A stretch of 64,000 bases of DNA from Acetobacterium fimetarium (GCF_014284475.1 NZ_WJBC01000002.1:124001-188000); one strand, 5' to 3'; counted from the stretch's first letter, positions 36,180-45,101 are shown. Notes: generated by a model not told the origin, from the letters alone. A program made the numbers and translations.

Positions 36180-36755
36180 TTGAGTAAAATAAAATGGCCT
36201 GGAAGCGTTTTGCTGGCACCCGTTCCGCCGGTGTTAGTGACCTGTGGGCAGGCAGAAACATCAAATGTTTTAACGGTTGGTTGGACAGGAATTCTAAATA
36301 CAAAGCCGCCGATGACTTATATTTCCTTGCGGCCCACCCGTTTGTCCTATGAAATTATTTCAGAAGCAAGAGAATTTACAATCAATCTCTCGACCGTTGA
36401 TTTGGTAAAGGCTGTTGATTTTTGCGGGGTTCGCTCGGGTCGGGAAGTGAATAAACTTGAACAAATGGCATTAGAAATCAATCCTGGCGATTTGATTAAG
36501 TCACCGATGCTGGCAGCAAGTCCGTTAAGTATGGAATGCAGGGTGAAAGAGATCATTCCATTAGGGACGCATGACATGTTCATGTCTGAAATTCTGGCTG
36601 TTCATGTCAGTGAGGAATTGCTTGATGCGAATGGCAAGCTGCATTTAGATAAAGCAGGTCTACTGGCTTATGTTCACGGAGAATACTTTGGCCTTGGGAA
36701 AAAATACGGGACTTTTGGTTATACGGTGAGAAAAAAAAGAAAGAAAAAGAAATAG
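36180..36755 (+). CDS. Flavin reductase-like (FMN-binding) family protein
   Basis: 191 residues starting at TTG 36180 (AAGGGAGAAA upstream). It opens with the family pattern PGSVLLAPVPPVLVTCG, followed by NVLTVGWTGILNTKPPMTYISLRPTRLSYE, as in the flavin reductase-like/flavoredoxin split-barrel fold. Such proteins bind FMN and in anaerobes act as small electron-transfer flavoproteins. The C-terminal tail is very Lys/Arg-rich. It is monocistronic; the partner is unknown. Confidence 0.9.
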   Translation: MSKIKWPGSVLLAPVPPVLVTCGQAETSNVLTVGWTGILNTKPPMTYISLRPTRLSYEIISEAREFTINLSTVDLVKAVDFCGVRSGREVNKLEQMALEINPGDLIKSPMLAASPLSMECRVKEIIPLGTHDMFMSEILAVHVSEELLDANGKLHLDKAGLLAYVHGEYFGLGKKYGTFGYTVRKKRKKKK

Positions 36756-36864
36756 TCTAATGAATTAATCAGCATTTCTTTTTTGCATGACAAGAGGGGC
36801 TACTCAGACAGTCACCCCTCCGGTTATGCATTTAAGCGAAAACACATTCATCCGATAAAAAGGG

Positions 36865-37887
36865 TCAAAGCTTGGTTATCCAGCCGTCAGGACCTTCTAT
36901 ATCACCGATCTGGATAGCGGTTAAGGTGTCATATAGTTTTCGGGTTATCGGACCGACCTCGGTTTCACTGTAAAAAACATGAAGTTTGTTTTTATATTCG
37001 ATGCCGCCAATCGGTGTAATAACTGCTGCTGTTCCACAAGCACCAGCTTCTGAAAAACCATCTAAGGCATCAATATAAACATCCTCTTCCGATACTTCAA
37101 GACCTAGTACATTTTCCGCCAGGTATAAAAGGGAGTATTTGGTAATACTTGGTAGGATTGATGAAGATTTCGGCGTAACAAAGCGATTGTCTTTTGTAAT
37201 TCCAAAAAAATTAGCGGCGCCAACTTCTTCAATTTTTGTATGTGTCGTTGGATCCAGATAGATGCAGTCGGCAAAGCCTTTTTCAGCGGCGATTTCGTGG
37301 GCAATAAGAGAAGCCGCATAATTACCGCCAACCTTTTGCTGCCCTGTGCCGTAACATGCGGCCCGATCGTAGTCGGATACCATGAAGTTAACCGGCGTCA
37401 TGCCACCTTTAAAATAAGCGCCTACCGGCATGCAGAAGACAGTAAACAGATATTCTTTTGCTGGTTTAACTGCGATGCTGTTTCCCACACCAATCATCAT
37501 CGGTCGAATGTAGAGAGAACCACCAGTCCCATAAGGCGGCAGGTATGCTTCATTAGCTTTCACCACATCAGTGCAGGCTTTTATAAAAGTTTCTACTGGA
37601 ATTTCCGGCATCAAAAGACGTCGGCATGAATCCTGCATGCGTTTGGCATTCTGATCGACTCTAAAGAGTTGAAGATCACCTTTTTTTGTCCGATAAGCTT
37701 TAAGGCCTTCAAAACACTGTTGTCCGTAATGAAGGCAGGGTGATGATTCTCCAAGATGCAGTACATTATCCTCGGTTAATACACCTTCGTCCCAGTTTCC
37801 GTCTTTCCAGTAGGACAAATAGCGAAGATCAGTTTTCATATAATCAAATCCTAAATTTTTCCAATCAATTTCTACTTTTTTTGTCAT
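36865..37887 (-). CDS. ilvE: Branched-chain amino acid aminotransferase
   Basis: 340 residues of the class IV PLP aminotransferase fold: [15 protein letters not shown] near residue 57, [10 protein letters not shown], the PLP-Lys region ([26 protein letters not shown]) and [11 protein letters not shown]. The length and N-terminal [14 protein letters not shown] fit the IlvE type II group. It interconverts Leu, Ile and Val with their 2-oxo acids using glutamate/2-oxoglutarate. Start ATG 37887 has AAAAAGGAGA upstream on the minus strand. Confidence 0.96.
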   Translation of the reverse strand: MTKKVEIDWKNLGFDYMKTDLRYLSYWKDGNWDEGVLTEDNVLHLGESSPCLHYGQQCFEGLKAYRTKKGDLQLFRVDQNAKRMQDSCRRLLMPEIPVETFIKACTDVVKANEAYLPPYGTGGSLYIRPMMIGVGNSIAVKPAKEYLFTVFCMPVGAYFKGGMTPVNFMVSDYDRAACYGTGQQKVGGNYAASLIAHEIAAEKGFADCIYLDPTTHTKIEEVGAANFFGITKDNRFVTPKSSSILPSITKYSLLYLAENVLGLEVSEEDVYIDALDGFSEAGACGTAAVITPIGGIEYKNKLHVFYSETEVGPITRKLYDTLTAIQIGDIEGPDGWITKL

Positions 37888-37922
37888 AGCAATCTCCTTT
37901 TTCTAATTTTACCATTTGTGTT

Positions 37923-38819
37923 TTAGACAATTAACATGATCAAGCCCATCACAAATCCCAAGAGTCCACCTAACCAAACAATCGCGTTTAGTTCCTTAGA
38001 CATGATATCCAGAATGATTTTTTCAAAGGTCAAAACATCATAGCTGTTGATCTGGTTTTCAACTAATTGTGATAGATCCACAGCATGAAGCAATGCGCGG
38101 ATGTTTTTTTCAATCAGCATATGGTAGGTGTTAATGACCCAATCAACGAATTCAGGCATTCGTTCTTCATACTGAGCATAAAGGTCGCATAACTTTTTAT
38201 CCATCAGGTTAGCTCCTTCCTTTTGAACAATGTTATCTAAGATTTCCGCTCCTCTTTCAGCAATTAATTTCTCGATGATTTCCGACATTTTAACTTTTGC
38301 CGAAGCGATGAGGTTATCACTGATGAGCATTGAAAACATCGAGCCTTGAAGATTTGCGGCAATTTCTGTAACGGCAATTTCAGACAACAAAGCGCCCAGT
38401 TCGAGCTTTTTCATCCGTTCATATGAAAAGTCCACAATTTTATGGGATACTTCATCTGCGATGCTTAAACCTTGTTCTTCTCCCACGAAGGAAAAAAATA
38501 CTTCTCTGAGCGTCTCTTCACTGGTGCTTTTTCGATCAATGAAATTATTTAATGTGATTGCTATTTTTTCGTCCATTTCTGGAGACAGCAAACCATTTTT
38601 AATAACATTTTCATTGAGCAGTTCACTGGCAACCACATCACCTAAAGATTTCGCGATTCGCGATTTTTCTTTGGGAATCAATCCCGGTGTGAAGGGCAGT
38701 GTTATTCCAAAAATTTTTACGGGCTTTAGTGGGCGAAACAGCATTCTAATGGCTATCCCGTTGGTGATAAGTCCGATGACAGCCCCAACGACTGGGCCAA
38801 CAATAAAACTTAAATTCAT
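37923..38819 (-). CDS. DUF445 family membrane protein
   Basis: 298 residues. It begins with a hydrophobic helix and the conserved family start (GAVIGLITNGIAIRMLFRP, then PFTPGLIPKEKSRIAKSLG), has a long helical middle, and ends with a second membrane helix (IVWLGGLLGFVMGLIMLIV). DUF445 (YheB-like) proteins are found in many Firmicutes; the function is not established. Start ATG 38819 follows AGGAGGAAT. The gene lies 35 bases upstream of ilvE on the same strand and could be co-transcribed. Confidence 0.9.
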   Translation of the reverse strand: MNLSFIVGPVVGAVIGLITNGIAIRMLFRPLKPVKIFGITLPFTPGLIPKEKSRIAKSLGDVVASELLNENVIKNGLLSPEMDEKIAITLNNFIDRKSTSEETLREVFFSFVGEEQGLSIADEVSHKIVDFSYERMKKLELGALLSEIAVTEIAANLQGSMFSMLISDNLIASAKVKMSEIIEKLIAERGAEILDNIVQKEGANLMDKKLCDLYAQYEERMPEFVDWVINTYHMLIEKNIRALLHAVDLSQLVENQINSYDVLTFEKIILDIMSKELNAIVWLGGLLGFVMGLIMLIV

Positions 38820-38985
38820 CGTATTCCTCCTAAATATAAAACTGAATAATTATAATTTCACCGCAAGTGTTCTTTATTGGGACTTTAAAAAATAATAAGG
38901 AATGTTTCCAGGTCAAATTGATAATGGCTTAATTGTAAACTTTTTAAAGGTGACTGTCCAGTCTGAGGCCTAATAAAATGTCAAA

Positions 38986-39048
38986 TCGATGCGCACTGTA
39001 GCAGAAAGCAATGTTTCTTCTTCACTAATCTGCTTTTAGGAGCATCGA
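38986..39048 (+). other. Nested inverted repeats in the 38820-39200 intergenic region
   Basis: TCGATGC (38986-38992) pairs with GCATCGA (39042-39048), and inside it AGCAGA (39000-39005) pairs with TCTGCT (39029-39034). The nesting would give one extended stem in RNA. No matching known riboswitch was recognised and no promoter was identified for it. The remainder of this 380-base gap holds only the promoter at 39064-39092 and a 15-codon open frame that is not called. Confidence 0.35.
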
Positions 39049-39063
39049 AAGGAAGGGTTTATC

Positions 39064-39092
39064 TTGACGGATGAATTTTATAAAGCTATACT
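39064..39092 (+). promoter_or_regulatory. Promoter of the ABC ATPase-kinase operon
   Basis: TTGACG (39064-39069), 17 bases, TATACT (39087-39092). Confidence 0.7.
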
Positions 39093-39200
39093 AAAATAAT
39101 GTCAGATAGAATGAATACTAAGAAACCTGTCATTATACAAAAAGGTTACAAACAATAAAATGGAAATGTCAAAAAGAGATCAATAGGAATAAGGTAAAGA

Positions 39201-39908
39201 ATGATGAAACATTTTATCGAATTTAAAGATGTTTACAAGCGTTATCATATGGGAGAGGTTACCATTAATGCAGCTAATGGAATCTCTTTTTCAATTGAAG
39301 AGGGACAATTTGCCGTTGTGGTTGGGCCAAGCGGTGCCGGGAAAACAACGGTACTTAATATTCTGGGCGGAATGGATAGCTGCGACGAAGGCCAGGTATT
39401 TGTGGGCGACAAGGACATCGCATCACTGACACGCCGGGAGCTTGCGACTTATCGGCGTTATGATACGGGATTTGTTTTTCAGTTCTATAATTTAGTCCAG
39501 AATTTAACGGCGGTTGAGAATGTCGAACTGGCAACTCAAATCTGTAATGATCCCATGGATGCAAAGACGGTTTTAAAAAGCGTCGGGCTTGAGGAACGGA
39601 TGAGCAATTTCCCATCTCAGCTTTCAGGTGGTGAACAACAGCGTGTGGCCATTGCAAGAGCTCTGGCAAAACGGCCCAAGCTGCTGCTCTGCGACGAACC
39701 AACAGGTGCCCTTGATTATAATACGGGAAAGAATATCCTGAAACTTCTTCAGGAGACCAGCCGAAAAGAAAAAATGACGGTAATTTTAATTACCCATAAC
39801 CAAGCCATTACACCCATGGCGGACAAGGTAATCATCATGAAAAATGGCAGAGTTCAGGAAAGCTATTTAAATGAAAAACCGATGTCGGTAGATGAAATTG
39901 AATGGTAG
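39201..39908 (+). CDS. MacB/LolD-type ABC transporter ATPase with no adjacent permease
   Basis: 235 residues: Walker [11 protein letters not shown]-loop [24 protein letters not shown], signature [15 protein letters not shown], Walker [13 protein letters not shown], switch His in ITHNQ. These are the features of the MacB/LolD/FtsE group that drives FtsX-like permeases. No permease gene is next to it. Its 3' end overlaps a protein kinase gene by 17 bases, so the two are translationally coupled. Start is ATG 39201 or 39204. Confidence 0.93.
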   Translation: MMKHFIEFKDVYKRYHMGEVTINAANGISFSIEEGQFAVVVGPSGAGKTTVLNILGGMDSCDEGQVFVGDKDIASLTRRELATYRRYDTGFVFQFYNLVQNLTAVENVELATQICNDPMDAKTVLKSVGLEERMSNFPSQLSGGEQQRVAIARALAKRPKLLLCDEPTGALDYNTGKNILKLLQETSRKEKMTVILITHNQAITPMADKVIIMKNGRVQESYLNEKPMSVDEIEW

Positions 39909-40614
39909 AGACATTCGTACTATAAAAGGGGCGCTTTCGCTTTCTGGTTACCAATTGTCAGGCGTTTTAGGTTCGGGACGGTTTGGTACCTGTTACTCAG
40001 TATCACGGCATGAAGAAAACTTTGCCCTAAAAGTTTTCAACAAAAATGATGTAAAACGGAGAAAAACCAAAATCGCCCGTGAAGGCAAGATCCTGGCCGC
40101 CATCGATCATTGTGCAATTCCCAAAATGATTCAAGTGATCGATGCTGATGGCATTTATGGCCTGATTATGGAAAAAAAGCCAGGCAACAGTTTGGAAGAG
40201 TTGATAAATTGGGATTATGATTTTTCTGAAAATGAAATTTTATCAATCACAACTCAATTGATTGATATTATGGAGTATCTGTATTCATTGAAAATAAGTC
40301 ATCGCGATGTCAAGCACTCGAATATTTTATGGGATCACGGAAAAATATTTTTAATCGATTTTGGTTCTGCCAGAATGCTCTCTGAACAAAAAAGACGCTT
40401 TAACGCAGATTTTTGGGGAATCGGGGATGTCTTTCTGCGATTAGCTTTGACTTCCCAGGAAATGGCGCTTGATGAGGGGGATTTCTCTGTCGATGGTTTG
40501 GGTTTGGATGACATGCAAAAAAATGTCATTAAACGTCTTTTGTATAGCAAACAGCCTTATGAGAGTATGTACGCTGTCAAACGAGATTTTAAAAAGGTAT
40601 TTAACCTTGATTGA
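39892..40614 (+). CDS. Soluble Ser/Thr protein kinase (Hanks type)
   Basis: 240 residues forming a compact kinase domain: glycine loop GSGRFGT, Val-Ala-Ile-type Lys in FALKVF, a Glu in the following helix, catalytic loop ISHRDVKHSNIL and DFGSAR. All catalytic residues are present. There is no membrane helix or PASTA repeat, unlike PrkC, and the C-terminal lobe is short. Overlap with the ABC ATPase gene suggests a joint function, perhaps phosphorylation of the transporter or a shared substrate. The activation segment is brief, so activity could be constitutive. Confidence 0.9.
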   Translation: MKLNGRDIRTIKGALSLSGYQLSGVLGSGRFGTCYSVSRHEENFALKVFNKNDVKRRKTKIAREGKILAAIDHCAIPKMIQVIDADGIYGLIMEKKPGNSLEELINWDYDFSENEILSITTQLIDIMEYLYSLKISHRDVKHSNILWDHGKIFLIDFGSARMLSEQKRRFNADFWGIGDVFLRLALTSQEMALDEGDFSVDGLGLDDMQKNVIKRLLYSKQPYESMYAVKRDFKKVFNLD

Positions 40615-40658
40615 AACGAGGAGAATATCATATTAAGCTGAAGGAGATTTAAACTGCA

Positions 40659-41090
40659 TTGAAAGAACTGACCTTTTACTTTCCTGTTTTACTGATTGTA
40701 GCAGCTAATGTGTTTTACAATATCTGTGCAAAGTCAGTGCCGGAAGCCGCCAATCCGTTTTTATCTTTGCTGGTAACCTATCTGGTATCGGCGCTTGCAA
40801 CACTTATTTTGCTGTTTATTACCGGATTGGACGAAAACGTCACCGATGCATTCGGAAAAATAAATTGGGCCAGTGTTATCCTGGGCTTATCCGTGGTTGC
40901 ACTGGAATTCGGATATATCACGGCCTATCGCGTTGGGTGGAATGTGAGCGTCTGTTCGGTTGTCGCGAATATTGCCTTGGCGGTCATCCTTGTTCCGGTA
41001 GGAATTTGTTTTTATAAAGAAGTTTTGACAGCCGATCAATTAATTGGCATCGTTCTATGCTTAGGGGGTCTGTTTTTTATCAATCGATAA
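40659..41090 (+). CDS. Small EamA/SMR-like membrane transporter
   Basis: 143 residues with four or five hydrophobic helices and the half-EamA pattern (an early YNICAKSVPEAANPF loop, and a last segment VGICFYKEVLTADQLIGIVLCLGGLFFI). This is the size of an SMR subunit or half of a DMT carrier, expected to dimerise. Start TTG 40659 follows GAAGGAGAT. It lies 44 bases after the kinase gene and is probably in the same operon. Substrate unknown. Confidence 0.82.
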   Translation: MKELTFYFPVLLIVAANVFYNICAKSVPEAANPFLSLLVTYLVSALATLILLFITGLDENVTDAFGKINWASVILGLSVVALEFGYITAYRVGWNVSVCSVVANIALAVILVPVGICFYKEVLTADQLIGIVLCLGGLFFINR

Positions 41091-41151
41091 ACAAACTGCG
41101 TTAACAATCGGAAACTACAAATTGTTTAGAAAATAAAATATGAGGAATTGA

Positions 41152-42999
41152 ATGAATAATTACATTGAAAAAAATATTTTGCCACTTGTGACAAAACCAA
41201 TCACCTATCTCGGGAATGAGGTGAATGCCGTTCATAAAACACCCCATGAGAAGATGATTCGTTTTGCCTTTGCTTTTCCGGATACCTATGAGGTTGGAAT
41301 GTCTCATCTGGGAATGAAAATTTTATATGGACTTCTTAATGAAGAAGCGGATATTTGGTGTGAACGGGTTTTTGCGCCCTGGGTTGACATGGAAGAACAG
41401 CTGATAAAGAATAATCTGCCATTATACGGCCTCGAATCGATGATGCCTTTGAATGAATATGATTTTGTCGGGTTTACCCTTCAGTATGAAATGAGCTTCA
41501 GCAATGTGCTGAATATGTTGAAACTTGGTCATATCACGCTTGAGGCTAAGGAGCGACAAGAGGGAGAACCCTTTGTGATTGCCGGTGGTCCATGCGCCTA
41601 CAATCCTGAACCGCTGTCGGATTTTATCGATTTTTATGTCATTGGCGAAGGCGAAGAGGTTATTCTGAAAATTATGGAATCTTACCGCCGATGGAAAAAA
41701 ACGAATGGCAAACGGATCGACTTTTTAAGGATGGTTGCAGAAATCGAAGGGGTATATGTTCCGGCCTTCTACGAAGTCACTTATGATGATGCTACCGGTG
41801 TAATTAAATCATTTTTGCCAATTGTTGAAGAGGCGCCCAAAACCATTCGGAAACAGTTCATCAATGATCTGGATGCTTCCTATTTTCCTGAAAAAATTGT
41901 CGTTTCCTATACTGAAACAGTTCATGACCGGATCAGTTATGAAATATTCAGAGGTTGCGGCCGGGGCTGCCGGTTTTGCCAAGCCGGTATGATTTATCGT
42001 CCGACACGGGAAAAAACGGTGTCCACGATTCAAAGTAAAATTAGAGCATTGGTCGACGCAACCGGCTATGATGAGGTATCACTTTCCTCGCTCAGTACCG
42101 GAGATTACAGTGAAATTGAAACGCTGATTAAAAACCTGGTTGACGAATATGAAGATCAGAAAGTGAGTATTTCCCTGCCATCCCTTCGGATCGATTCGCT
42201 TAGTATTGAGATGCTTGAGGAGATACAGAAAGTCCGAAAAGCGGGACTCACATTGGCTCCGGAAGCAGGAACCCAACGCATGCGCGATGTCATCAATAAA
42301 GGTGTTACCGAGGAAAACCTGCTCGATACTGTGCACACAGCATTTGAAAAGGGCTGGGGACACGTAAAATTATACTTTATGATCGGTTTACCTGGAGAAA
42401 CCGATGAAGACATTGAAGGGATTGCTGATTTAGGTCAAAAGACCGTTGATGAATATATGAAAATTGACAAGGAACAGAGAAACAAAAGTCTCAAAGTGGT
42501 TCTAAGCACGTCATCGTTTGTGCCGAAACCTTTTACGCCTTTTCAATGGATGGGACAAAACACCCAGGAAGAATTCAAAAAGAAGCAGCGCCAACTGAAG
42601 GCATCCATCAAGGATCGAAAAATCTCCTACAGTTGGCATGACAGCGGAGTCAGCTTTCTGGAGGCGGTCTTTGCCAGAGGCGATCGTCGTCTTGGTCAAG
42701 TTCTGAAAAAAGCCAATGAAAAAGGATGCCGATTTGATGGATGGGGAGAGCATTTTCAGCTGGAAAAATGGAATGAGGCTTTTGCTGAGGCTGGTATTGA
42801 CCCTGAATTTTATGCCCTTAGAAATCGGGATTATGATGAGATGCTGCCGTGGGATTTTATCGATACAGGAGTAAAAAAAGAGTTTCTGAAAGCGGAAGCG
42901 CTAAAAGCGCTAGAAGCGTTAACCACTCCCTATTGCCCGGAAAATTGTTCAAATTGCGGAATTATGGAATTTAAAAAAGGATGGAAATGTCATGTCTAA
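41152..42999 (+). CDS. B12-binding-domain radical SAM protein (TIGR03960 type)
   Basis: 615 residues. The N-terminal 190 residues form a B12-binding-like Rossmann domain (PDTYEVGMSHLGMKILYGLLN). The radical SAM core has CGRGCRFCQAGMIYRPTREK, that is CxxxCxxC ligating a 4Fe-4S cluster, near residues 270-277. The C-terminus ends with a Cys-rich tail (CPENCSNCGI). This protein and the next gene form a conserved pair in Firmicutes upstream of rplU. The pair's substrate is not established. Confidence 0.93.
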   Translation: MNNYIEKNILPLVTKPITYLGNEVNAVHKTPHEKMIRFAFAFPDTYEVGMSHLGMKILYGLLNEEADIWCERVFAPWVDMEEQLIKNNLPLYGLESMMPLNEYDFVGFTLQYEMSFSNVLNMLKLGHITLEAKERQEGEPFVIAGGPCAYNPEPLSDFIDFYVIGEGEEVILKIMESYRRWKKTNGKRIDFLRMVAEIEGVYVPAFYEVTYDDATGVIKSFLPIVEEAPKTIRKQFINDLDASYFPEKIVVSYTETVHDRISYEIFRGCGRGCRFCQAGMIYRPTREKTVSTIQSKIRALVDATGYDEVSLSSLSTGDYSEIETLIKNLVDEYEDQKVSISLPSLRIDSLSIEMLEEIQKVRKAGLTLAPEAGTQRMRDVINKGVTEENLLDTVHTAFEKGWGHVKLYFMIGLPGETDEDIEGIADLGQKTVDEYMKIDKEQRNKSLKVVLSTSSFVPKPFTPFQWMGQNTQEEFKKKQRQLKASIKDRKISYSWHDSGVSFLEAVFARGDRRLGQVLKKANEKGCRFDGWGEHFQLEKWNEAFAEAGIDPEFYALRNRDYDEMLPWDFIDTGVKKEFLKAEALKALEALTTPYCPENCSNCGIMEFKKGWKCHV

Positions 43000-43678
43000 A
43001 ATACAATATCAGTTCAAACGCTCAACTCCCTTGCGTTTCTTATCCCACCTTGATCAGCAGCGGCTTTTTCAGCGCGCTTTTCGTCGGGCAAATCTGCCCA
43101 TTGAGTATTCTCAGGGTTTTAATCCGCATCCTAAAATGTCATTTGCTTTAGCCATGTCAGTTGGCTTGACAAGTGATTGCGAATACGGAGAAGTCAATGT
43201 GTCGGAGGATCTGAACAGCGATGAATTTTTAGCTCGTATGAACGCAGCTTTGCCGAATGGCTTGCAGATTGTCAACGCAAAAGTTTGCGAGGAGGGAACG
43301 AGCTCGCTCTCTTCATCCATTGAAAAAAGCTATTACTTGTTAAAAGTGAAGTTAGTGCCGGAGATGAGTTTTTTGAGACTTGATGAGATCATCAAGTCTT
43401 ATCTGGAACTAACTGATATCAAGATGGAAAAACGCAATAAGAAAGGGAAGATGGTGGAAAAAAACATCCGCCCCTTTATTGAATCAATCGCTGTTTATCA
43501 ACTGGATGGTGAAAGCGATCGGGTTAACATCGAAATGACCTTAACCTATATCGATCAACAATGTGTGAAGCCGGAGCGAGTTCTTGAAAGCATCAATAGC
43601 CTCTATGGGGGTGCTTTTATTGTTGACCCAACCATCGAATGTCATCGTCAGAAATTGCTTCTTAAAGCTGATTTCTAG
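42992..43678 (+). CDS. DUF2344 protein, radical SAM partner (TIGR03936 type)
   Basis: 228 residues, beginning YQFKRSTPLRFLSHLDQQRLFQRAFRRA and GFNPHPKMSFALAMSVGLTS, the DUF2344 signature. It overlaps the radical SAM gene by 8 bases, and in some species the two are fused, so they form one functional unit. In many relatives ribonuclease G (rng) follows; here it does not. Confidence 0.93.
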   Translation: MSKIQYQFKRSTPLRFLSHLDQQRLFQRAFRRANLPIEYSQGFNPHPKMSFALAMSVGLTSDCEYGEVNVSEDLNSDEFLARMNAALPNGLQIVNAKVCEEGTSSLSSSIEKSYYLLKVKLVPEMSFLRLDEIIKSYLELTDIKMEKRNKKGKMVEKNIRPFIESIAVYQLDGESDRVNIEMTLTYIDQQCVKPERVLESINSLYGGAFIVDPTIECHRQKLLLKADF

Positions 43679-43715
43679 ATTTACAAAAGCGTTACAAACG
43701 TTTACAAAAAATCGA

Positions 43716-43743
43716 TTTACTTTCGCTGAAAAGGTGCTATAAT
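43716..43743 (+). promoter_or_regulatory. Extended -10 promoter of the repeat-rich non-coding region
   Basis: TATAAT (43738-43743) is preceded by TGC, forming an extended -10. A -35-like TTTACT lies at 43716-43721 with 16 bases between. Transcription would begin near 43750, about 75 bases after the DUF2344 stop codon, and run into the repeat array. Confidence 0.75.
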
Positions 43744-43817
43744 TAGGCTAAATCAAAAATCAATTCTTTTCTAATCAATATGAAAACTGCCTAATTCAGA
43801 TGAATGAGGAGAGGCCG

Positions 43818-44395
43818 ATTCGAAGAATCGTTTCACTTGATATGGTAAAATATTTCAAAAATCCGGAAAAGATATCCGGATTCAGAAAAACATATTTGTT
43901 GAAAAATTCATCGAATCAAGAGAACCAGTTCTTGAAGTTTAAGAAAAAGTTCTCAGGATCGGTGAAGTGATCTCCGAGAATTGAAGAAACCAGTTCCTAA
44001 AGATCAGAGGAAAATCCATACCTGAATTTAGAAAAACAGTTTTAGAGATTCAAAGAATAGCTTCCTAGAATTAATGGAATGAACGCTTATAATCCGGATC
44101 AAATGAAGTGCACGGGTTATGAAAGAAAGATTCTTGAATTCGAAAGAATCCATTCTCAGAGGCGACGGAATAAGTTCCCGAGTTTTGAAGAAAAAAAATA
44201 CCAGGATTTGGAAAAACAGTTTCTTAGAATCGAAAGGGTGGCTTTTAGATCATCTCGAGTTAACATTTGAAGTGAGCGAATATGAAAGATAAGGTTTCTG
44301 ATCACGAGAAAGAAGAAAATCCCTAAAGTAAGTATGAGGTTTTCATTTGAGAAGAAAAAAGAAGATTTTTGATAAAGTGAAAGGGGTGAGTCCAA
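43818..44395 (+). repeat. Degenerate tandem array, about 24 units spaced near 22 bp
   Basis: Units follow a loose consensus of rTTCYyrGA, then ATyGAA, then rGAAac. Anchor TTC-like triplets occur at about 43928, 43949, 43969, 43993, 44018, 44039, 44061, 44085, 44130, 44152, 44174, 44198, 44219, 44241 and 44264; spacing is 20-25, most often 21-22. Many units are short dyads, for example TTCTTGAAGTTTAAGAA (43929-43945) and TTCCT-N9-AGGAA (43994-44012). Spacing is not a multiple of three, which argues against a repetitive protein. It is not CRISPR-like: units are contiguous, short and diverged, with no constant repeat and unique spacers. Confidence 0.7.
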
Positions 44396-44420
44396 AAGAA
44401 ATGACAACTGAGATTGAATG

Positions 44421-44468
44421 CTGATGCTGATTCTGCAATTATATGCGGGGTCAGCTTCAGTATTTTTT
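44421..44468 (+). terminator. Strong intrinsic terminator between the repeat array and ndk
   Basis: A 17-bp stem (44421-44437 with 44444-44460, one mismatch and three G-U pairs) has a 6-base loop and is followed by TATTTTTTG. It separates the array transcript from ndk. Confidence 0.88.
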
Positions 44469-44501
44469 GCGTTTATAGAAGTCTTTTGGAGAGGTTAGTT
44501 T

Positions 44502-44975
44502 ATGAAATCTTATGCATTAATCATTATGAAGCCTGATGCTTTAGAATTAGATTTGGTTGAAACCATTATCCAGCGATTTTTGAAAGAAGGATTTAAAATT
44601 GAAATGGTTGGCTTTAAGCAGGTTGATCAGTATTTAATTCTTTCACATTATACTCAAGTCATTGATAAACTGGGCGAGCAGTTTAAACAAATGATCATTG
44701 CCGATTTTGTCGGAAAGAGTATGATGCCGGTGATTTTAAGCCAAAACGGGAAGAAGGCGATTGAAAATGCAAGGGCTTTGACCGGGGCAACGGATCCGTC
44801 GGCGTCTTTACCGGGAACGATACGTGGAGATTATGGCGTGGATTCTATGAAAGCGGCTGATCGCGAAAAAAGAGTCTGCAAGAATCTTGTTCATTGCAGT
44901 GATTCCAGGGAATCATTCCTAACTGAAATGAAGCTGTGGTTTAATCAGAAAACCTATGATATTTTTTCCGTTTGA
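44502..44975 (+). CDS. ndk: Nucleoside diphosphate kinase
   Basis: 157 residues: MKPDAL at the start, then TGATDPSASLPGTIRGDYG and NLVHCSDSRESFLTEM. The phospho-His is the His in NLVHCSDS. These match NDK, which transfers phosphate from ATP to other nucleoside diphosphates. The C-terminus is a little longer than usual (about 140-150 residues is typical). Start ATG 44502 has GGAGAGG upstream. Its only visible upstream promoter is the one before the repeat array, so expression may depend on read-through of the terminator. Confidence 0.93.
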   Translation: MKSYALIIMKPDALELDLVETIIQRFLKEGFKIEMVGFKQVDQYLILSHYTQVIDKLGEQFKQMIIADFVGKSMMPVILSQNGKKAIENARALTGATDPSASLPGTIRGDYGVDSMKAADREKRVCKNLVHCSDSRESFLTEMKLWFNQKTYDIFSV

Positions 44976-45041
44976 GGAGATCTTACTCTGGATGTACTGA
45001 AGTCATCCGGAGCATTCCTTTAAACACGGCATCCTGAAAAG

Positions 45042-45101
45042 AATCCAGCAGCGCCCAAGATGTCACCATTAGTGGCGGCCAAATTGAAGCGCTGCTGGAT
45101 T
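45042..45101. repeat. GC-rich inverted repeat between ndk and the sortase gene
   Basis: AATCCAGCAGCGC (45042-45054) and GCGCTGCTGGATT (45089-45101) form a perfect 13-bp stem around 34 bases. The base composition is richer in G+C than the surroundings. There is no T-run, so it is not a standard terminator. A second, weaker hairpin (CTGGATG/CATCCGG) lies at about 44988-45010. Confidence 0.6.

Larger units (their letters stand above)
43750..44468 (+). ncRNA. Putative repeat-rich non-coding RNA of about 720 nt (or long ndk leader)
   Basis: A promoter at 43716-43743 and a strong intrinsic terminator at 44421-44468 enclose about 670 bases with no convincing gene. The interval carries degenerate dyad repeats that would fold as a series of small hairpins, for example CGATTC-GAA-GAATCG at 43816-43830 and GATTCTT-N8-AAGAATC near 44129-44150. 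The longest open frame (44079-44270) spans several repeat units in varying register and has no good ribosome-binding site. I recognise no known RNA class. It could equally be a long attenuated leader for ndk, whose start codon is 34 bases after the terminator. Confidence 0.55.

Noticed and set aside
44079-44270. 63-codon open frame inside the repeat array
   Set aside because: It crosses several repeat units whose spacing is not a multiple of three, has no clear ribosome-binding site and matches no family. The periodic DNA explains it better than a protein.
43818-44395. CRISPR array
   Set aside because: Units are contiguous and diverged at about 22 bp. There is no constant repeat with unique spacers and no cas gene in the window.
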